Positions 18,419 to 27,195 of a stretch of DNA of 64,000 bases are shown one piece after another; position 1 is the first letter of the stretch; every line of letters begins with the position of its first letter. Under the pieces are notes generated by a model that saw nothing but the letters and a program-made list of their open reading frames with translations, made no database searches and had not been told where the DNA came from. The DNA lies in contig NZ_CP108569.1 in the NCBI RefSeq assembly GCF_036010505.1, positions 868,001 through 932,000 of the forward strand, written 5' to 3'. This stretch comes from Streptomyces sp. NBC_01197 (GTDB lineage: Bacteria; Actinomycetota; Actinomycetes; Streptomycetales; Streptomycetaceae). A program made the position numbers and the translations under genes.

Positions 18419-21148
18419 CTACTGCACGGCCACCTCGTTGATCTGCGGCGCCGCCGACCCCTTGGCCCAGAGCAGGCGGACCGCGTCGGCGGTGACCGCA
18501 CCGGTCGTGACGCGTGTGTACGGGCCGGTCGTCGCGCCGAGCGTCCGCCACTGACCGCCGGTACGGATCTGTACGGCGGCCTTGACGCCGTCCACTCCGC
18601 CGGGAGCCAGTACGGTCACCGTGCGCACCGTCCTGGCCTGCGGCAGCGAGACGTCCAGGGACTCACCGGCCGCGGGCGCGCGCGAGGCCCGGTAGACGCT
18701 CTCCGCGTTCCCGTCCGCGGCGGCGGCCTGGCTGCTGCCGTCCGCCGCGGGCGGGTTGCCCGAGACGGCCGGTTCGTCCGCACCGCCCACGTGGAACTCC
18801 CGTACCGCCACCCAAGTGGTCTGGTCCGCGGTCGCCCGGGCCCGTACGTACCGCGCGGTGGTGCCCGCCGGTGCCGTCGCTTTGACCGTCGTCTGGTCCT
18901 TGAACGAGCCCAGCTCATGCCAGGTGCTGCTGTCCGACGAGTACTCCAGGACGCCCTGGTGGAGGTAGTCGGACTCGCTGCCCGGCTTGCCCATGGTGAC
19001 GGTGACATCGCTGATGGGACGCTGGGCGCCGAGGTCCACCCCGACCCAGTCGTCCTTGGCCGCCGCGGCGCTGCTCCAGAAGTAGGTGGAGTCGTCGCCG
19101 TCGGTCATCCGGGCCGCGGTGTTGCCCGAGTAGACACCCAGGTCGGTCTGGCCCGCCGGCTGCGGCGCGAGACCGATGAGCCGGCCCTCCTCGGTGAGCG
19201 CCCGGGTCACGAACGCGTCGAGCACGCCGTCACCCACGACCACCGGGATCTTCCCGCCGTTCATGTCGGTGTAGACCGGTGCCTTCGCCTTCGCGACCAG
19301 ACCGGCCAGCTGCTGCCGCTCCTGCCACGCGGCGGCGCCGTGCCCGGCCTTCGCGTCGTCCAGCATCCGCAGCGCGGCGAGTGTCGCCGTGCCCCACGCC
19401 TGCGCGGAGTCGAGCCACGGCCCGGCATCGTTGACGAAGCCCTTGTCGGGCAACTGCGCGCGCAGCACGGCGGGGGCGTCGTGCAGCTCGCGCAGGGATG
19501 CCGCGAGGGTGCGGGACGACGCCTTGCCGCCCCAGTAACGGGAGATGACCGCGGACAGCTCGGGCGCCTCCTGCTTGTTCAGCGACGAGCTGTAGTTGAC
19601 GTCGGTGAAGGCCCGCAGGGCCCGCTCCACCCCCGGGCTGCCGCCCGAGAGTTCGTGTACGGCCTGCCCGTAGGAGCGGCCGGCGTCGTACGCCGCGTCG
19701 TTCCACGTGTAGTCGGCGACGGTGTACAGGGCGAGCTTCGACGCGTACGGCTGGATCATCGGGTTGGCCGTGATCCCCGCGAGCTGTTCGGCGAGCCCCG
19801 TCTCCCGCCCGTTGAACGGGCCGAGCAGCAGCCGGTCGGTCACGTAGTCGTTGACCGGGTAGTTGTCCCAGGTCAGGATCTGATGGCCGAACACCGTCCG
19901 GGCGGACTTCGCCTGCGAGACCGTCATGGTCGGGGCGATGACACCGACACCGGTCCACTCGACCAGGACGTCCTTGTCGAGCTGCCCGGCGATGGCGGTC
20001 TTGTACGGGGACGGGGTGACGTTGTAGTACTCGGTCGGCACCATCTCCAGCGGCTGCGCGCCCTGGTGGGTCTTGATGAACTGCTGGTTGACCCGGTTGA
20101 GCAGATACGCCTGCGCGGTGCCGGCCGCACCGCCGCCGGTGCCGAACTTCGCCTGGTCGGCGTCGCAGTTCCAGTGGGTGTAGCTGATGTCGTCGAGCGG
20201 GATGGCGAACTGCCGCACGCCGATGTCCCAGATGGTCTGGAGCTTGTCGACCAGTGCCTTGAGGTCGTCGTCGGAGCTGTAGCAGGCGCTGAGCCCGGGC
20301 GAGAGCGCGTAGGTGAACTGCACGTGGTTGGCGCGCGCCCGGTCCACCAGCTCCTTGATCCGGGCCAGTTGGTCGGCCGGGTACGCGTCGCGCCACTTGT
20401 CACGGAGGTAGGCGTCGTTCTTGGGCGAGTAGACGTAGATGTTCATCTTGTGCGCGCCGTAGAAGTCAAGCTGGTCCAGGCGCGCGGCCTGCGACCACGG
20501 GGTGCCGTAGAAGCCCTCGATGGTGCCGCGTACCGGCGTGGCGGGCCAGTCCCGCACCTGAAGGCCGCGCACCGAGGCACCGGGGCCGCTTCGGTGCGGG
20601 AGCACCTGGCGCAGTGACTGGGCGGCGTAGTACGTCCCGGTCGTGTCGGTCCCGGAGAGAACGATCCGGCCCGCGCCGTCGCCGTGGGCCCGGCCCGCCG
20701 CGAGTACGTAGCCCTCGGCGGCGAGTCCCTGTGGGCCCTGCACGCCGAGTGCGGTGAGGGCGGTGGCGGACGACGGGTTCTCCCCCGGGCCGCCGACGTA
20801 GACCGCCAGCCGGTCCGGGCGGGTGCTCTTCGGCCCGACGGACAGATGGGCGGCTCCGGCGGATTTCAGGGACTTCTCCACCAGGGAGAGCGCGGCGGCG
20901 TCGGTCGTGCCGCCGGTGACGATGTCGACGGACGGGGTGATACGGACGCTGTCGGAGCGGGCGGACTCGGACTGCGGTGCGGGAGTGATGAGGGGGGCGG
21001 CCGGTTTCGGGGCCGCGCTCGCGGTCCCGGCTGTGACCGCGCTGAGCGGGGCCGCCGACAGGGCCAGCGCGAGGCCGGCCACGAGGGGGCTGAGCAGGGG
21101 CCCGGAGAGCGGGCTGTGATGCGGTCCGGCCGGCTTTCTGCGGAACAT
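18419..21148 (-). CDS. Secreted GH84 beta-N-acetylglucosaminidase with F5/8 type C-like domain
   Basis: A 909-residue exported enzyme with a signal peptide ending near residue 46. An N-terminal alpha/beta domain of the kind that precedes GH20/GH84 catalytic domains is followed by the GH84 barrel, beginning R-G-T-I-E-G-F-Y-G at about 208. The adjacent catalytic aspartates lie in P-L-D-D-I-S at about 316. A helical segment, a galactose-binding-like F5/8 type C domain (about 660-785) and a second beta-sandwich follow. It should release terminal beta-linked N-acetylglucosamine outside the cell. ATG 21148 follows GGAGG by seven bases. A DasR-like box sits just upstream. Confidence 0.9.
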   Translation of the reverse strand: MFRRKPAGPHHSPLSGPLLSPLVAGLALALSAAPLSAVTAGTASAAPKPAAPLITPAPQSESARSDSVRITPSVDIVTGGTTDAAALSLVEKSLKSAGAAHLSVGPKSTRPDRLAVYVGGPGENPSSATALTALGVQGPQGLAAEGYVLAAGRAHGDGAGRIVLSGTDTTGTYYAAQSLRQVLPHRSGPGASVRGLQVRDWPATPVRGTIEGFYGTPWSQAARLDQLDFYGAHKMNIYVYSPKNDAYLRDKWRDAYPADQLARIKELVDRARANHVQFTYALSPGLSACYSSDDDLKALVDKLQTIWDIGVRQFAIPLDDISYTHWNCDADQAKFGTGGGAAGTAQAYLLNRVNQQFIKTHQGAQPLEMVPTEYYNVTPSPYKTAIAGQLDKDVLVEWTGVGVIAPTMTVSQAKSARTVFGHQILTWDNYPVNDYVTDRLLLGPFNGRETGLAEQLAGITANPMIQPYASKLALYTVADYTWNDAAYDAGRSYGQAVHELSGGSPGVERALRAFTDVNYSSSLNKQEAPELSAVISRYWGGKASSRTLAASLRELHDAPAVLRAQLPDKGFVNDAGPWLDSAQAWGTATLAALRMLDDAKAGHGAAAWQERQQLAGLVAKAKAPVYTDMNGGKIPVVVGDGVLDAFVTRALTEEGRLIGLAPQPAGQTDLGVYSGNTAARMTDGDDSTYFWSSAAAAKDDWVGVDLGAQRPISDVTVTMGKPGSESDYLHQGVLEYSSDSSTWHELGSFKDQTTVKATAPAGTTARYVRARATADQTTWVAVREFHVGGADEPAVSGNPPAADGSSQAAAADGNAESVYRASRAPAAGESLDVSLPQARTVRTVTVLAPGGVDGVKAAVQIRTGGQWRTLGATTGPYTRVTTGAVTADAVRLLWAKGSAAPQINEVAVQ

Positions 21149-21190
21149 CAACGATCCTCCACGGTTCGACCAACCCCTGAACGGGGACGT

Positions 21191-21206
21191 AGAGGACTAG
21201 ACCACT
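21191..21206. promoter_or_regulatory. DasR-responsive element-like site (dre)
   Basis: AGAGGACTAGACCACT matches 13 of 16 positions of the Streptomyces DasR box ACTGGTCTAGACCA(C/G)T, with the right half perfect. It lies 43 bases upstream of the N-acetylglucosaminidase start, a typical position. DasR represses amino-sugar and chitin-use genes until glucosamine-6-phosphate accumulates, which fits the enzyme. Confidence 0.6.
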
Positions 21207-21391
21207 CGCCTGATTGGGTGTCAATGATGCGCGCAGGAAGGCTTTTCCGAGCAGTTGCGCGCATGAGGCTCCACCTTCCCGCCACAGGGTGACGGATGTC
21301 ACCAGGTCTCCCGGTGCACGGAACGGTCCCGCCGGTCGTCTGACCCTTCGAGGGAACACCGTCGGCCGAACCGCGAGAAGGGAGCGAGACC

Positions 21392-21808
21392 TTGCCTCAT
21401 GTCGTCCTACAGGCAGTCCAGGCTCGCCTGGTCACACCCGCACCCCGGATGGAGACCGTCCCGACCACCCTGCGCTACGACCGTGCGGACCCCTTCGCGG
21501 TGACCGTGGGCTTCCCGCCGCAGGCCACCCTGGCGGGCGTGGCGGTCTCCTGGGCGTTCGCACGCGACCTGCTGGTCGCGGGACTCCGTGCGCCTTCCGG
21601 TATGGGTGACGTACGGATACGGCCGTTCGGATTCGACCGGACCGTCCTGGAGTTCCACTCCCGCGAGGGCGTCGCGATGGTCCATATCCACACCACCGAC
21701 TTGCGCCACTTCCTGAAACGGACCGAGACGCTCGTCCCCTCCGGGCGCGAGCACCGCTATCTCGACGTGGACCAGGACGTCGTGGAACTGCTGCGGGACG
21801 CCTGTTAG
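21392..21808 (+). CDS. SsgA-like sporulation/cell-division protein (SALP)
   Basis: A 138-residue cytoplasmic protein with family hallmarks: L-R-Y-D-R-A-D-P-F-A-V near residue 28, W-A-F-A-R-D-L-L-V-A-G-L near 54 and G-D-V-R-I-R-P-F. SsgA-like proteins guide septum placement, peptidoglycan synthesis and spore-wall formation in sporulating actinomycetes and have no known enzymatic activity. From remembered gene order it may be the SsgD orthologue, but I do not assign a symbol. TTG 21392 is preceded by GGGAG at seven bases. It diverges from the GH84 gene. Confidence 0.9.
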   Translation: MPHVVLQAVQARLVTPAPRMETVPTTLRYDRADPFAVTVGFPPQATLAGVAVSWAFARDLLVAGLRAPSGMGDVRIRPFGFDRTVLEFHSREGVAMVHIHTTDLRHFLKRTETLVPSGREHRYLDVDQDVVELLRDAC

Positions 21809-21882
21809 GCCGGCCTAGCTCCACGGCCGGGCACGTGCCGCCTGCGCTCTCCCGTACGGCCGCCATCGGCGATACTCGCGGC

Positions 21883-22734
21883 ATGGCTGACCATGGTGCG
21901 GGCGACGGAGCGGACAACGGATACCTGCTCGACAACCAGCAGGCGGAAGCCGGCATCCGCTTCGGCGCGCTGGCCGAGCTGTTCGACCCCGTGACCTTCC
22001 GGCACATCGACCGGCTCGGCATCGCACCCGGTATGCGGTGCTGGGAGATCGGCGCCGGCGGCCCCACCGTCCCGCTGGGTCTGGCCGCACGGGTCGGCCC
22101 GGACGGCGCCGTGGTGGCCACGGACATTGACCCCTCGTGGACCGAGTCGGCGCTCGGCGCCGGCAGCGACACCGGCGGGACCATCGAGGTGCTGCGCCAC
22201 GACGTGGCGGCCGACCCGCCGCCGCCCGGCGGATTCGACCTGGTCCACGCCCGGCTGGTGCTGGTCCATGTCACCGACCGGGCCGAAGCCCTGCGCCGGA
22301 TGGTGCAGGCTCTGCGTCCAGGCGGCCGGCTCCTGATCGAGGACGCGGACCCCGGACTGCAGCCACTCCTGTGCCCCGACGAGTCCGGGCCCGAACAGCG
22401 GCTCGCCAACCGTCTGCGGTCAGGTTTCCGCGAGCTGATGGCGGCGCGCGGCGCGGATCTCGCCTACGGGCGCACCCTGCCCCGGCTGCTGCGCGAAGCC
22501 GGCCTGGACGGCGTACAGGCGGACGCCTACTTCCCTATCACCTCGCCGGCCTGCACCGTCCTGGAAGCCGCCACCGTGCGCCAGATCCGCTCCCGCCTCG
22601 TGGCGGCCGGGATCGCCACCGATCAGGACATCGACCAGCATCTGGCGAACGTCGCCACCGGCCGCCTCGACCTGGCCACGTCCCCCATGATCTCCGCCTG
22701 GGGGCGCCGCCCCGCTGTCCGGCCGTCGCTGTGA
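21883..22734 (+). CDS. Class I SAM-dependent methyltransferase
   Basis: A 283-residue protein with the SAM-binding motif W-E-I-G-A-G-G-P-T near residue 50 and an acidic residue after the second strand (V-V-A-T-D-I-D-P). L-R-P-G-G-R-L-L-I-E-D appears before the middle of the chain. The substrate is not evident: the C-terminal third is generic and no biosynthetic cluster adjoins it. ATG 21883 begins the conserved part, 74 bases after the SALP stop, so the two could be co-transcribed. Confidence 0.85.
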   Translation: MADHGAGDGADNGYLLDNQQAEAGIRFGALAELFDPVTFRHIDRLGIAPGMRCWEIGAGGPTVPLGLAARVGPDGAVVATDIDPSWTESALGAGSDTGGTIEVLRHDVAADPPPPGGFDLVHARLVLVHVTDRAEALRRMVQALRPGGRLLIEDADPGLQPLLCPDESGPEQRLANRLRSGFRELMAARGADLAYGRTLPRLLREAGLDGVQADAYFPITSPACTVLEAATVRQIRSRLVAAGIATDQDIDQHLANVATGRLDLATSPMISAWGRRPAVRPSL

Positions 22735-23004
22735 CGCGCACGACCGCGCACCACCCGACGCGGTAAATCGCTTTGCGGGCCCGCCGGAGCGACCGTAATG
22801 TTCTCTCTGGCCCTGTCGTCGTTGATCGGAGTAGGACATTGCGCTACTGAGGTCTTGAGACACCGTGCCGTGCAGTGACCACACCTGCGCGCACCGCGTG
22901 TGACCTCGGTATTCGAGCTGTCCTCCCGGAACAGGGCCTTCTCTGTGCCCTGCGGTGTCTCCACCCGTTGCCCCCACCCCTTTCGCAGCAACCGGGAGAC
23001 CCGT
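22735..23004 (+). other. Leader region of the second ABC-F gene
   Basis: A 270-base gap without a gene. A weak promoter-like pair (TTGATC, 17 bases, TACTGA) lies near 22820-22848. A CAGGGC/GCCCTG hairpin lies at about 22933-22953. Resistance-type ABC-F genes often have attenuators in such leaders, but I find no convincing leader peptide with its own ribosome binding site. Confidence 0.3.
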
Positions 23005-24603
23005 ATGTCAACCCATTCGTCCACCCATATCTCCTGCACCGCGCTCTCCTTCTCCTGGCCGGACGGGACCTCGGTCCTCGACCGGTTCCAGCTGGCCGTC
23101 GGCCCCGGCAGGACGGGCCTCATCGGCGTCAACGGGTCGGGGAAGTCGACCCTGCTCCGGCTGATCGCAGGCGAGCTGACCCCGAGCGCGGGAGCCGTCC
23201 GCGTCACGGGCGACATCGGCTACCTCCCGCAGAACCTCGTGCTCGACACCGCGCTGTGCGTGGACCAGGCGCTGGGCATCGACGTCCAGCGGGCCGCGCT
23301 GCACGCCATCGAGGGGGGTGACGCGAGCGAGGAGCACTTCACGGCGGTCGGCGACGACTGGGACGTGGAGGAGTGCGCCCACGCGGTACTCGGCCAGCTC
23401 GGACTCGGCTCGGTCGGTCTCGACCGGACCATCGGCGAGGTGTCGGGCGGCGAGTCCGTCCTGCTGCGGCTCGCCGCGCTGCTGCTGCGCAGGCCGGACG
23501 TGCTGCTGCTGGACGAGCCGACCAACAACCTCGACCGGCACGCCAGGCAACGGCTTTACGCGGCGGTCGACGCCTGGCCCGGTGTGATGGTCGTGGTCAG
23601 TCACGACCGTGAACTCCTGGAGCGCGTCGATCAGATCGCCGATCTGCGGGACGGCGAGGTCCACTGGTACGGCGGGGCACTGTCCGCGTACGAGGAGGCG
23701 CTCGCCGTGGAACAGGAGGCGGCCGCGCGCATGGTGCGCGTCGCGGAGGCCGATGTGCAGAAGCAGAAACGCGAACTGGCCGAAGCCCAGGTCAAACTGG
23801 CGCGCCGCAAGCGGTACGGGCAGAAGATGATGGAGCAGAAGCGTGAACCCAAGATCGTGATGGGTGCGCGGAAACGCGCTGCGCAGGAGTCGGCCGGCAA
23901 GCACCGCATCATGCACACCGAGAGGCTGGACGACGCGAAGGAGCGGCTCAGCGAGGCGGCCGACGCGGTGCGGAACGACGACGAGATCCGGATCGAGCTG
24001 CCAGACACAAAAGTGCACGCCGGCCGGAGCGTGCTGACCCTGCGGGAACTCCAACTGCCGTACGGGAGCGGCGTCGAGGGCGAGTTCACCGCCCACGGAC
24101 CCGAGCGGATCGCCCTGATCGGGCGCAACGGGGCAGGAAAGACCACGCTGCTGCGGACCATCGCGGGTCAGCTGGAGCCGGTCTCCGGGGAGGCGACGGC
24201 CCATGTGCCGCTCCGGTTCCTGCCGCAGCGGCTTGACGTACTGGACGACGGGCTGAGCGTCGTGGAGAACGTGGCGCGCAACGCGCCGGACGCAGGCAAC
24301 AACCTGATCCGGGCACGGCTCGCCCGGTTTCTCTTCAAGGGGGCGCGTGCCGACCAGCCGGCCGGGACGCTGTCGGGCGGCGAACGGTTCCGGGCGGCGC
24401 TCGCCGCGCTGCTGCTGGCCGAGCCCGCCCCGCAGCTGCTGATGCTGGACGAGCCGACCAACAATCTGGACATGGCGAGCGTGCGCCAGCTGACGGCCGC
24501 GCTGGAGTCCTATGAGGGGGCGCTGATCGTGGCGAGCCACGATCAGCCGTTCCTGGAGTCGGTCGGCATCACCCGGTGGCTCACGCTGGGCGGCAGCGAA
24601 TAG
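23005..24603 (+). CDS. ABC-F family ATP-binding cassette protein
   Basis: A 532-residue protein with two ABC domains and no membrane segments. Walker A motifs (G-V-N-G-S-G-K-S-T, G-R-N-G-A-G-K-T-T), signatures (V-S-G-G-E, L-S-G-G-E) and two D-E-P-T-N-N-L-D Walker B motifs are intact. The long basic and acidic linker (about 235-330, rich in K, R, E) is the region that reaches the ribosomal tRNA sites in ABC-F factors. Resistance to a ribosome-targeting drug is possible but cannot be told from a housekeeping role by reading. ATG 23005 follows GGGAG by six bases. It is only distantly similar to the ABC-F at 5.3-7.0 kb. Confidence 0.88.
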   Translation: MSTHSSTHISCTALSFSWPDGTSVLDRFQLAVGPGRTGLIGVNGSGKSTLLRLIAGELTPSAGAVRVTGDIGYLPQNLVLDTALCVDQALGIDVQRAALHAIEGGDASEEHFTAVGDDWDVEECAHAVLGQLGLGSVGLDRTIGEVSGGESVLLRLAALLLRRPDVLLLDEPTNNLDRHARQRLYAAVDAWPGVMVVVSHDRELLERVDQIADLRDGEVHWYGGALSAYEEALAVEQEAAARMVRVAEADVQKQKRELAEAQVKLARRKRYGQKMMEQKREPKIVMGARKRAAQESAGKHRIMHTERLDDAKERLSEAADAVRNDDEIRIELPDTKVHAGRSVLTLRELQLPYGSGVEGEFTAHGPERIALIGRNGAGKTTLLRTIAGQLEPVSGEATAHVPLRFLPQRLDVLDDGLSVVENVARNAPDAGNNLIRARLARFLFKGARADQPAGTLSGGERFRAALAALLLAEPAPQLLMLDEPTNNLDMASVRQLTAALESYEGALIVASHDQPFLESVGITRWLTLGGSE

Positions 24604-24739
24604 CCTGGCACCCAGCCGCGAATAGCCCGGCACCGAGGCGTGATATGGCTCTCCGTATCGTGGCCCGACCTGGTGGCATAACAGACCGTAACGGTACATA
24701 TCGGAACAGGGGGTTGGCTGGGGCTTACTGCCGCCTTAA

Positions 24740-24770
24740 CCTACGGATACGTAACCTACGAATCCGTAGG
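24740..24770. promoter_or_regulatory. Double palindromic operator upstream of the desaturase
   Basis: Two 16-bp boxes overlap by one base and are spaced 15 bases apart. CCTACG-aatc-CGTAGG (24755-24770) is perfect, and CCTACG-gata-CGTAAC (24740-24755) is nearly so. The outer arms CCTACGGAT/ATCCGTAGG also form a perfect 9-bp inverted repeat. Boxes of this kind suit cooperative binding by a TetR-type dimer of dimers. The desaturase start is 26 bases downstream. Confidence 0.6.
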
Positions 24771-24796
24771 TAATACTCCCGTCCCCAGGAGCCCCC

Positions 24797-25774
24797 GTGA
24801 CGATCACCTCTCCCCACCTCGGCAGTACGGACGCGTGGACAGACGCCCGGCTGCTGTATGCGCTGGAGGAGGTGGTGGAGAAGGAACTCAACCGCCATCT
24901 CTCCGTGGCCAAGGACTGGATGCCCCACGAGTACGTGCCGTTCTCCGACGCCCGTAACTTTCCCGGCTTCTTCGAGGACGGGAAGGCGTGGGAGCCCGAG
25001 CAGTCCAAGGTCACGGACATCGGCAGGACCGCGCTCGTGGTCAACCTGCTGACCGAGGACAACCTCCCCAGCTACCACCACGAGATCGCCTCGCTCTTCG
25101 GGCGCGACGGCGCCTGGGGCACCTGGGTGCACCGGTGGACCGCGGAGGAGGGCCGGCACGGCATCGTGATGCGCGACTACCTGCTGGCCTCGCGCGCCGT
25201 CGACCCGGACAAGCTGGAGCAGTTCCGGATGGCGCACATGTCGGAGGGCTTCGAGTCCGACAACCGGCACTCGATGCTGCACTCGGTCGCGTACGTCGCG
25301 TTCCAGGAGCTCGCCACCCGGGTCTCGCACCGCAACACCGGCCACCAGTCGGGCGACCCGGTCTGCGACCGGATGCTGGCGCGGATCGCGACCGACGAGA
25401 ACCTGCACATGGTCTTCTACCGCAATCTGCTGGGCGCGGCCTTCGAGATCGCCCCGGATCTCACCATGCAGTCGGTGCGCGACGTCGTCGTCGACTTCCG
25501 GATGCCCGGACACGGAATGCCCGGCTTCGAGCGGGCCGCCGCGCAGATGGCGATCGGTGAGATCTACAACATGCGGATCCACCACGACGACGTGCTCCAG
25601 CCCGTCCTGCGGTATCTCAAGGTCCTGGACATCGACGGGCTCGGCCCGGAGGGGCTGAAGGCGCAGGAGGAGCTGGGCATGTACATGGGCGGCCTGGACG
25701 CCGAAGCCGCCAAGTTCGACGCGAAGCTCGCGGCCCGCAAGGCCCGGGTGGCCGCACGCGCCGCAGCGTCGTAG
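24797..25774 (+). CDS. Acyl-[acyl-carrier-protein] desaturase
   Basis: A 325-residue soluble diiron desaturase of the plant stearoyl-ACP type. The two iron-binding E-x-x-H motifs are visible: E-E-G-R-H near residue 116 and D-E-N-L-H near residue 198. An additional Glu ligand is expected in the first helix pair (A-L-E-E-V-V-E-K-E-L). It introduces a double bond into acyl-ACP and so adjusts membrane fluidity; electrons must come from a ferredoxin encoded elsewhere. GTG 24797 has AGGAG upstream. The double operator immediately before it suggests tight control by a lipid-sensing repressor. Confidence 0.92.
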   Translation: MTITSPHLGSTDAWTDARLLYALEEVVEKELNRHLSVAKDWMPHEYVPFSDARNFPGFFEDGKAWEPEQSKVTDIGRTALVVNLLTEDNLPSYHHEIASLFGRDGAWGTWVHRWTAEEGRHGIVMRDYLLASRAVDPDKLEQFRMAHMSEGFESDNRHSMLHSVAYVAFQELATRVSHRNTGHQSGDPVCDRMLARIATDENLHMVFYRNLLGAAFEIAPDLTMQSVRDVVVDFRMPGHGMPGFERAAAQMAIGEIYNMRIHHDDVLQPVLRYLKVLDIDGLGPEGLKAQEELGMYMGGLDAEAAKFDAKLAARKARVAARAAAS

Positions 25775-25807
25775 ACCCCGTAGGCCGGGTGCCCCGGAGA
25801 CCCGGGG

Positions 25808-25839
25808 GAGCCGAGCCGGTAGCTGTCCCGGCTCGGCTC
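25808..25839. terminator. Bidirectional terminator between the desaturase and WhiB-like genes
   Basis: A perfect 12-bp stem (GAGCCGAGCCGG with CCGGCTCGGCTC) and an eight-base loop lie between convergent genes. Confidence 0.8.
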
Positions 25840-25867
25840 TACCGGGTCGTCCCCCGTCCGGCCGGCG

Positions 25868-26113
25868 TCAGCTCGCGTCGCGTCTCAGGCCGTACCGCTC
25901 CTTCTCGGAGAGTCCTCCCCAGACTCCGAACCGCTCGTCGTGATCGAGTGCGTACTCCAGACAGGCCACTCGCTCCTCGCAGATTCCGCAGAGCCGCTTG
26001 GCATCACGCGTGGAGCTTCCGGGGTCGGGAAAGAAGAACTCCGGTCCCGTCTGGGCGCACAGAGCCCGCTCCTGCCAGGCGAGCTCAGGCACGTTGCTGG
26101 TGGTGATCGACAT
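25868..26113 (-). CDS. WhiB-like (Wbl) iron-sulfur regulator
   Basis: An 81-residue protein with the four Wbl cysteines (19, 42, 45, 51) arranged C...C-x2-C-x5-C for a 4Fe-4S cluster. The G-V-W-G-G turn follows at 63-67, then a short basic tail. W-Q-E-R-A-L-C-A-Q-T is closer to WhiB itself than to WblE or WblC. Wbl proteins bind region 4 of the principal sigma factor and steer development or stress responses. GTG 26122 is an alternative start adding three residues; neither start has a strong ribosome binding site. It stands alone between a desaturase and a VOC gene. Confidence 0.9.
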   Translation of the reverse strand: MSITTSNVPELAWQERALCAQTGPEFFFPDPGSSTRDAKRLCGICEERVACLEYALDHDERFGVWGGLSEKERYGLRRDAS

Positions 26114-26184
26114 GACGGACACAGTGCCCGGCGGCGATCAATGTCCGGTCAACAAACGATGAACGAGCATCCCCGCCACGGGTC

Positions 26185-26964
26185 TCACGCACCGCCGGAC
26201 TCGCTCTTGATCAGCGCGAACCGCCCTCCGTGGGGGTCGGTCGCCTTGGCGATCCGGCCCACGCCCGGCAGATCGACCGGCTCCATGACGAGGGAGCCGC
26301 CCAGCCGTTGCGCGGACGCCACCGCCGCGTCGGTGTCGGACACCTCGAAGTACGGCAGCCAGTAGCCCGCGTCGGCCGCTCCGGTCTGGACGAAGCCCCC
26401 GATGTTGGCCTCGGGGCCGCGGCCCGCCGGGGCCGCCATCGTGTACGTACCTCCCGGGTACGGCGCCGAGTTGGTCTCCCAGCCGAACACCGAGTGGTAG
26501 AAGGCTGCGGCAGCGGGGACATCCGTGGTGTACAGCTCGGTCCAGCAGAGCGTGTTCGGGACGTTCACCACCTCCATGCCCTTGTGCTCCTTGGGCTGCC
26601 AGGTCGAGAAGGGCGCACCGGTCCTGTCCGTGAATCCGGACATGCGGCCCAGCGTGGCCACGTCATGCGGTCCGAACAGCGATGCGCCGCCCGCCTCCTC
26701 GACGGCCCGCGCGGTCGCCTCGGCGTCATCGGTCCGGAAGTAGACGGACCAGGACGCCTTGCCCGCCTCCCCCTCCGTCCTCTGCATCACCCCGCCGACC
26801 GTTCTCCCGTCCAGGGCATACATGCCGTAGCCGCCGAACTCGGGACCCGCCGACCGGAACTCCCAGCCGAACAGCGCGCCGTAGAAGGCGGTGGCCCCCT
26901 CCTGGTCGGGGGTCGCGAGATCGATCCAGTTGGGTGAGCCTGCGACGAACGGGATGCTCAGCAT
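26185..26964 (-). CDS. Two-domain VOC (glyoxalase/bleomycin-resistance fold) protein
   Basis: A 259-residue cytoplasmic protein made of two similar VOC modules (about 5-125 and 135-255). Each has W-x-(D/E)-L near the start, F-Y-x-x-(L/V)-F-G-W, and a final strand ending near F-S-T-W or F-A-L-I. Most metal-binding positions of true glyoxalase I are not evident, so the activity is unknown. Relatives include hydroxylases, dioxygenases and drug-binding proteins. ATG 26964 follows AGGAG by eight bases. The gene is divergent from the helicase gene. Confidence 0.8.
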   Translation of the reverse strand: MLSIPFVAGSPNWIDLATPDQEGATAFYGALFGWEFRSAGPEFGGYGMYALDGRTVGGVMQRTEGEAGKASWSVYFRTDDAEATARAVEEAGGASLFGPHDVATLGRMSGFTDRTGAPFSTWQPKEHKGMEVVNVPNTLCWTELYTTDVPAAAAFYHSVFGWETNSAPYPGGTYTMAAPAGRGPEANIGGFVQTGAADAGYWLPYFEVSDTDAAVASAQRLGGSLVMEPVDLPGVGRIAKATDPHGGRFALIKSESGGA

Positions 26965-27195
26965 GGTGCGCTCTCCTTGGCTCGGGGGGCGGAATCCCCC
27001 TCGACCTGCGTTTCAGAGTCTTGCACCAGGCACTGACAGTCCCGCCCGCCACGGGCCTCCGGGTACGGCCGGGCGGGTAGCGGGGCGACCCCAATGGCGT
27101 ATCCGGTCCGTACGCCGGACGGTCGCCCCGCCCGCACCTCCGGCGCGCTCCGGGACCGGCCGGAGTTGTCCGCATCGCGTGAGATCATCCCTCCG

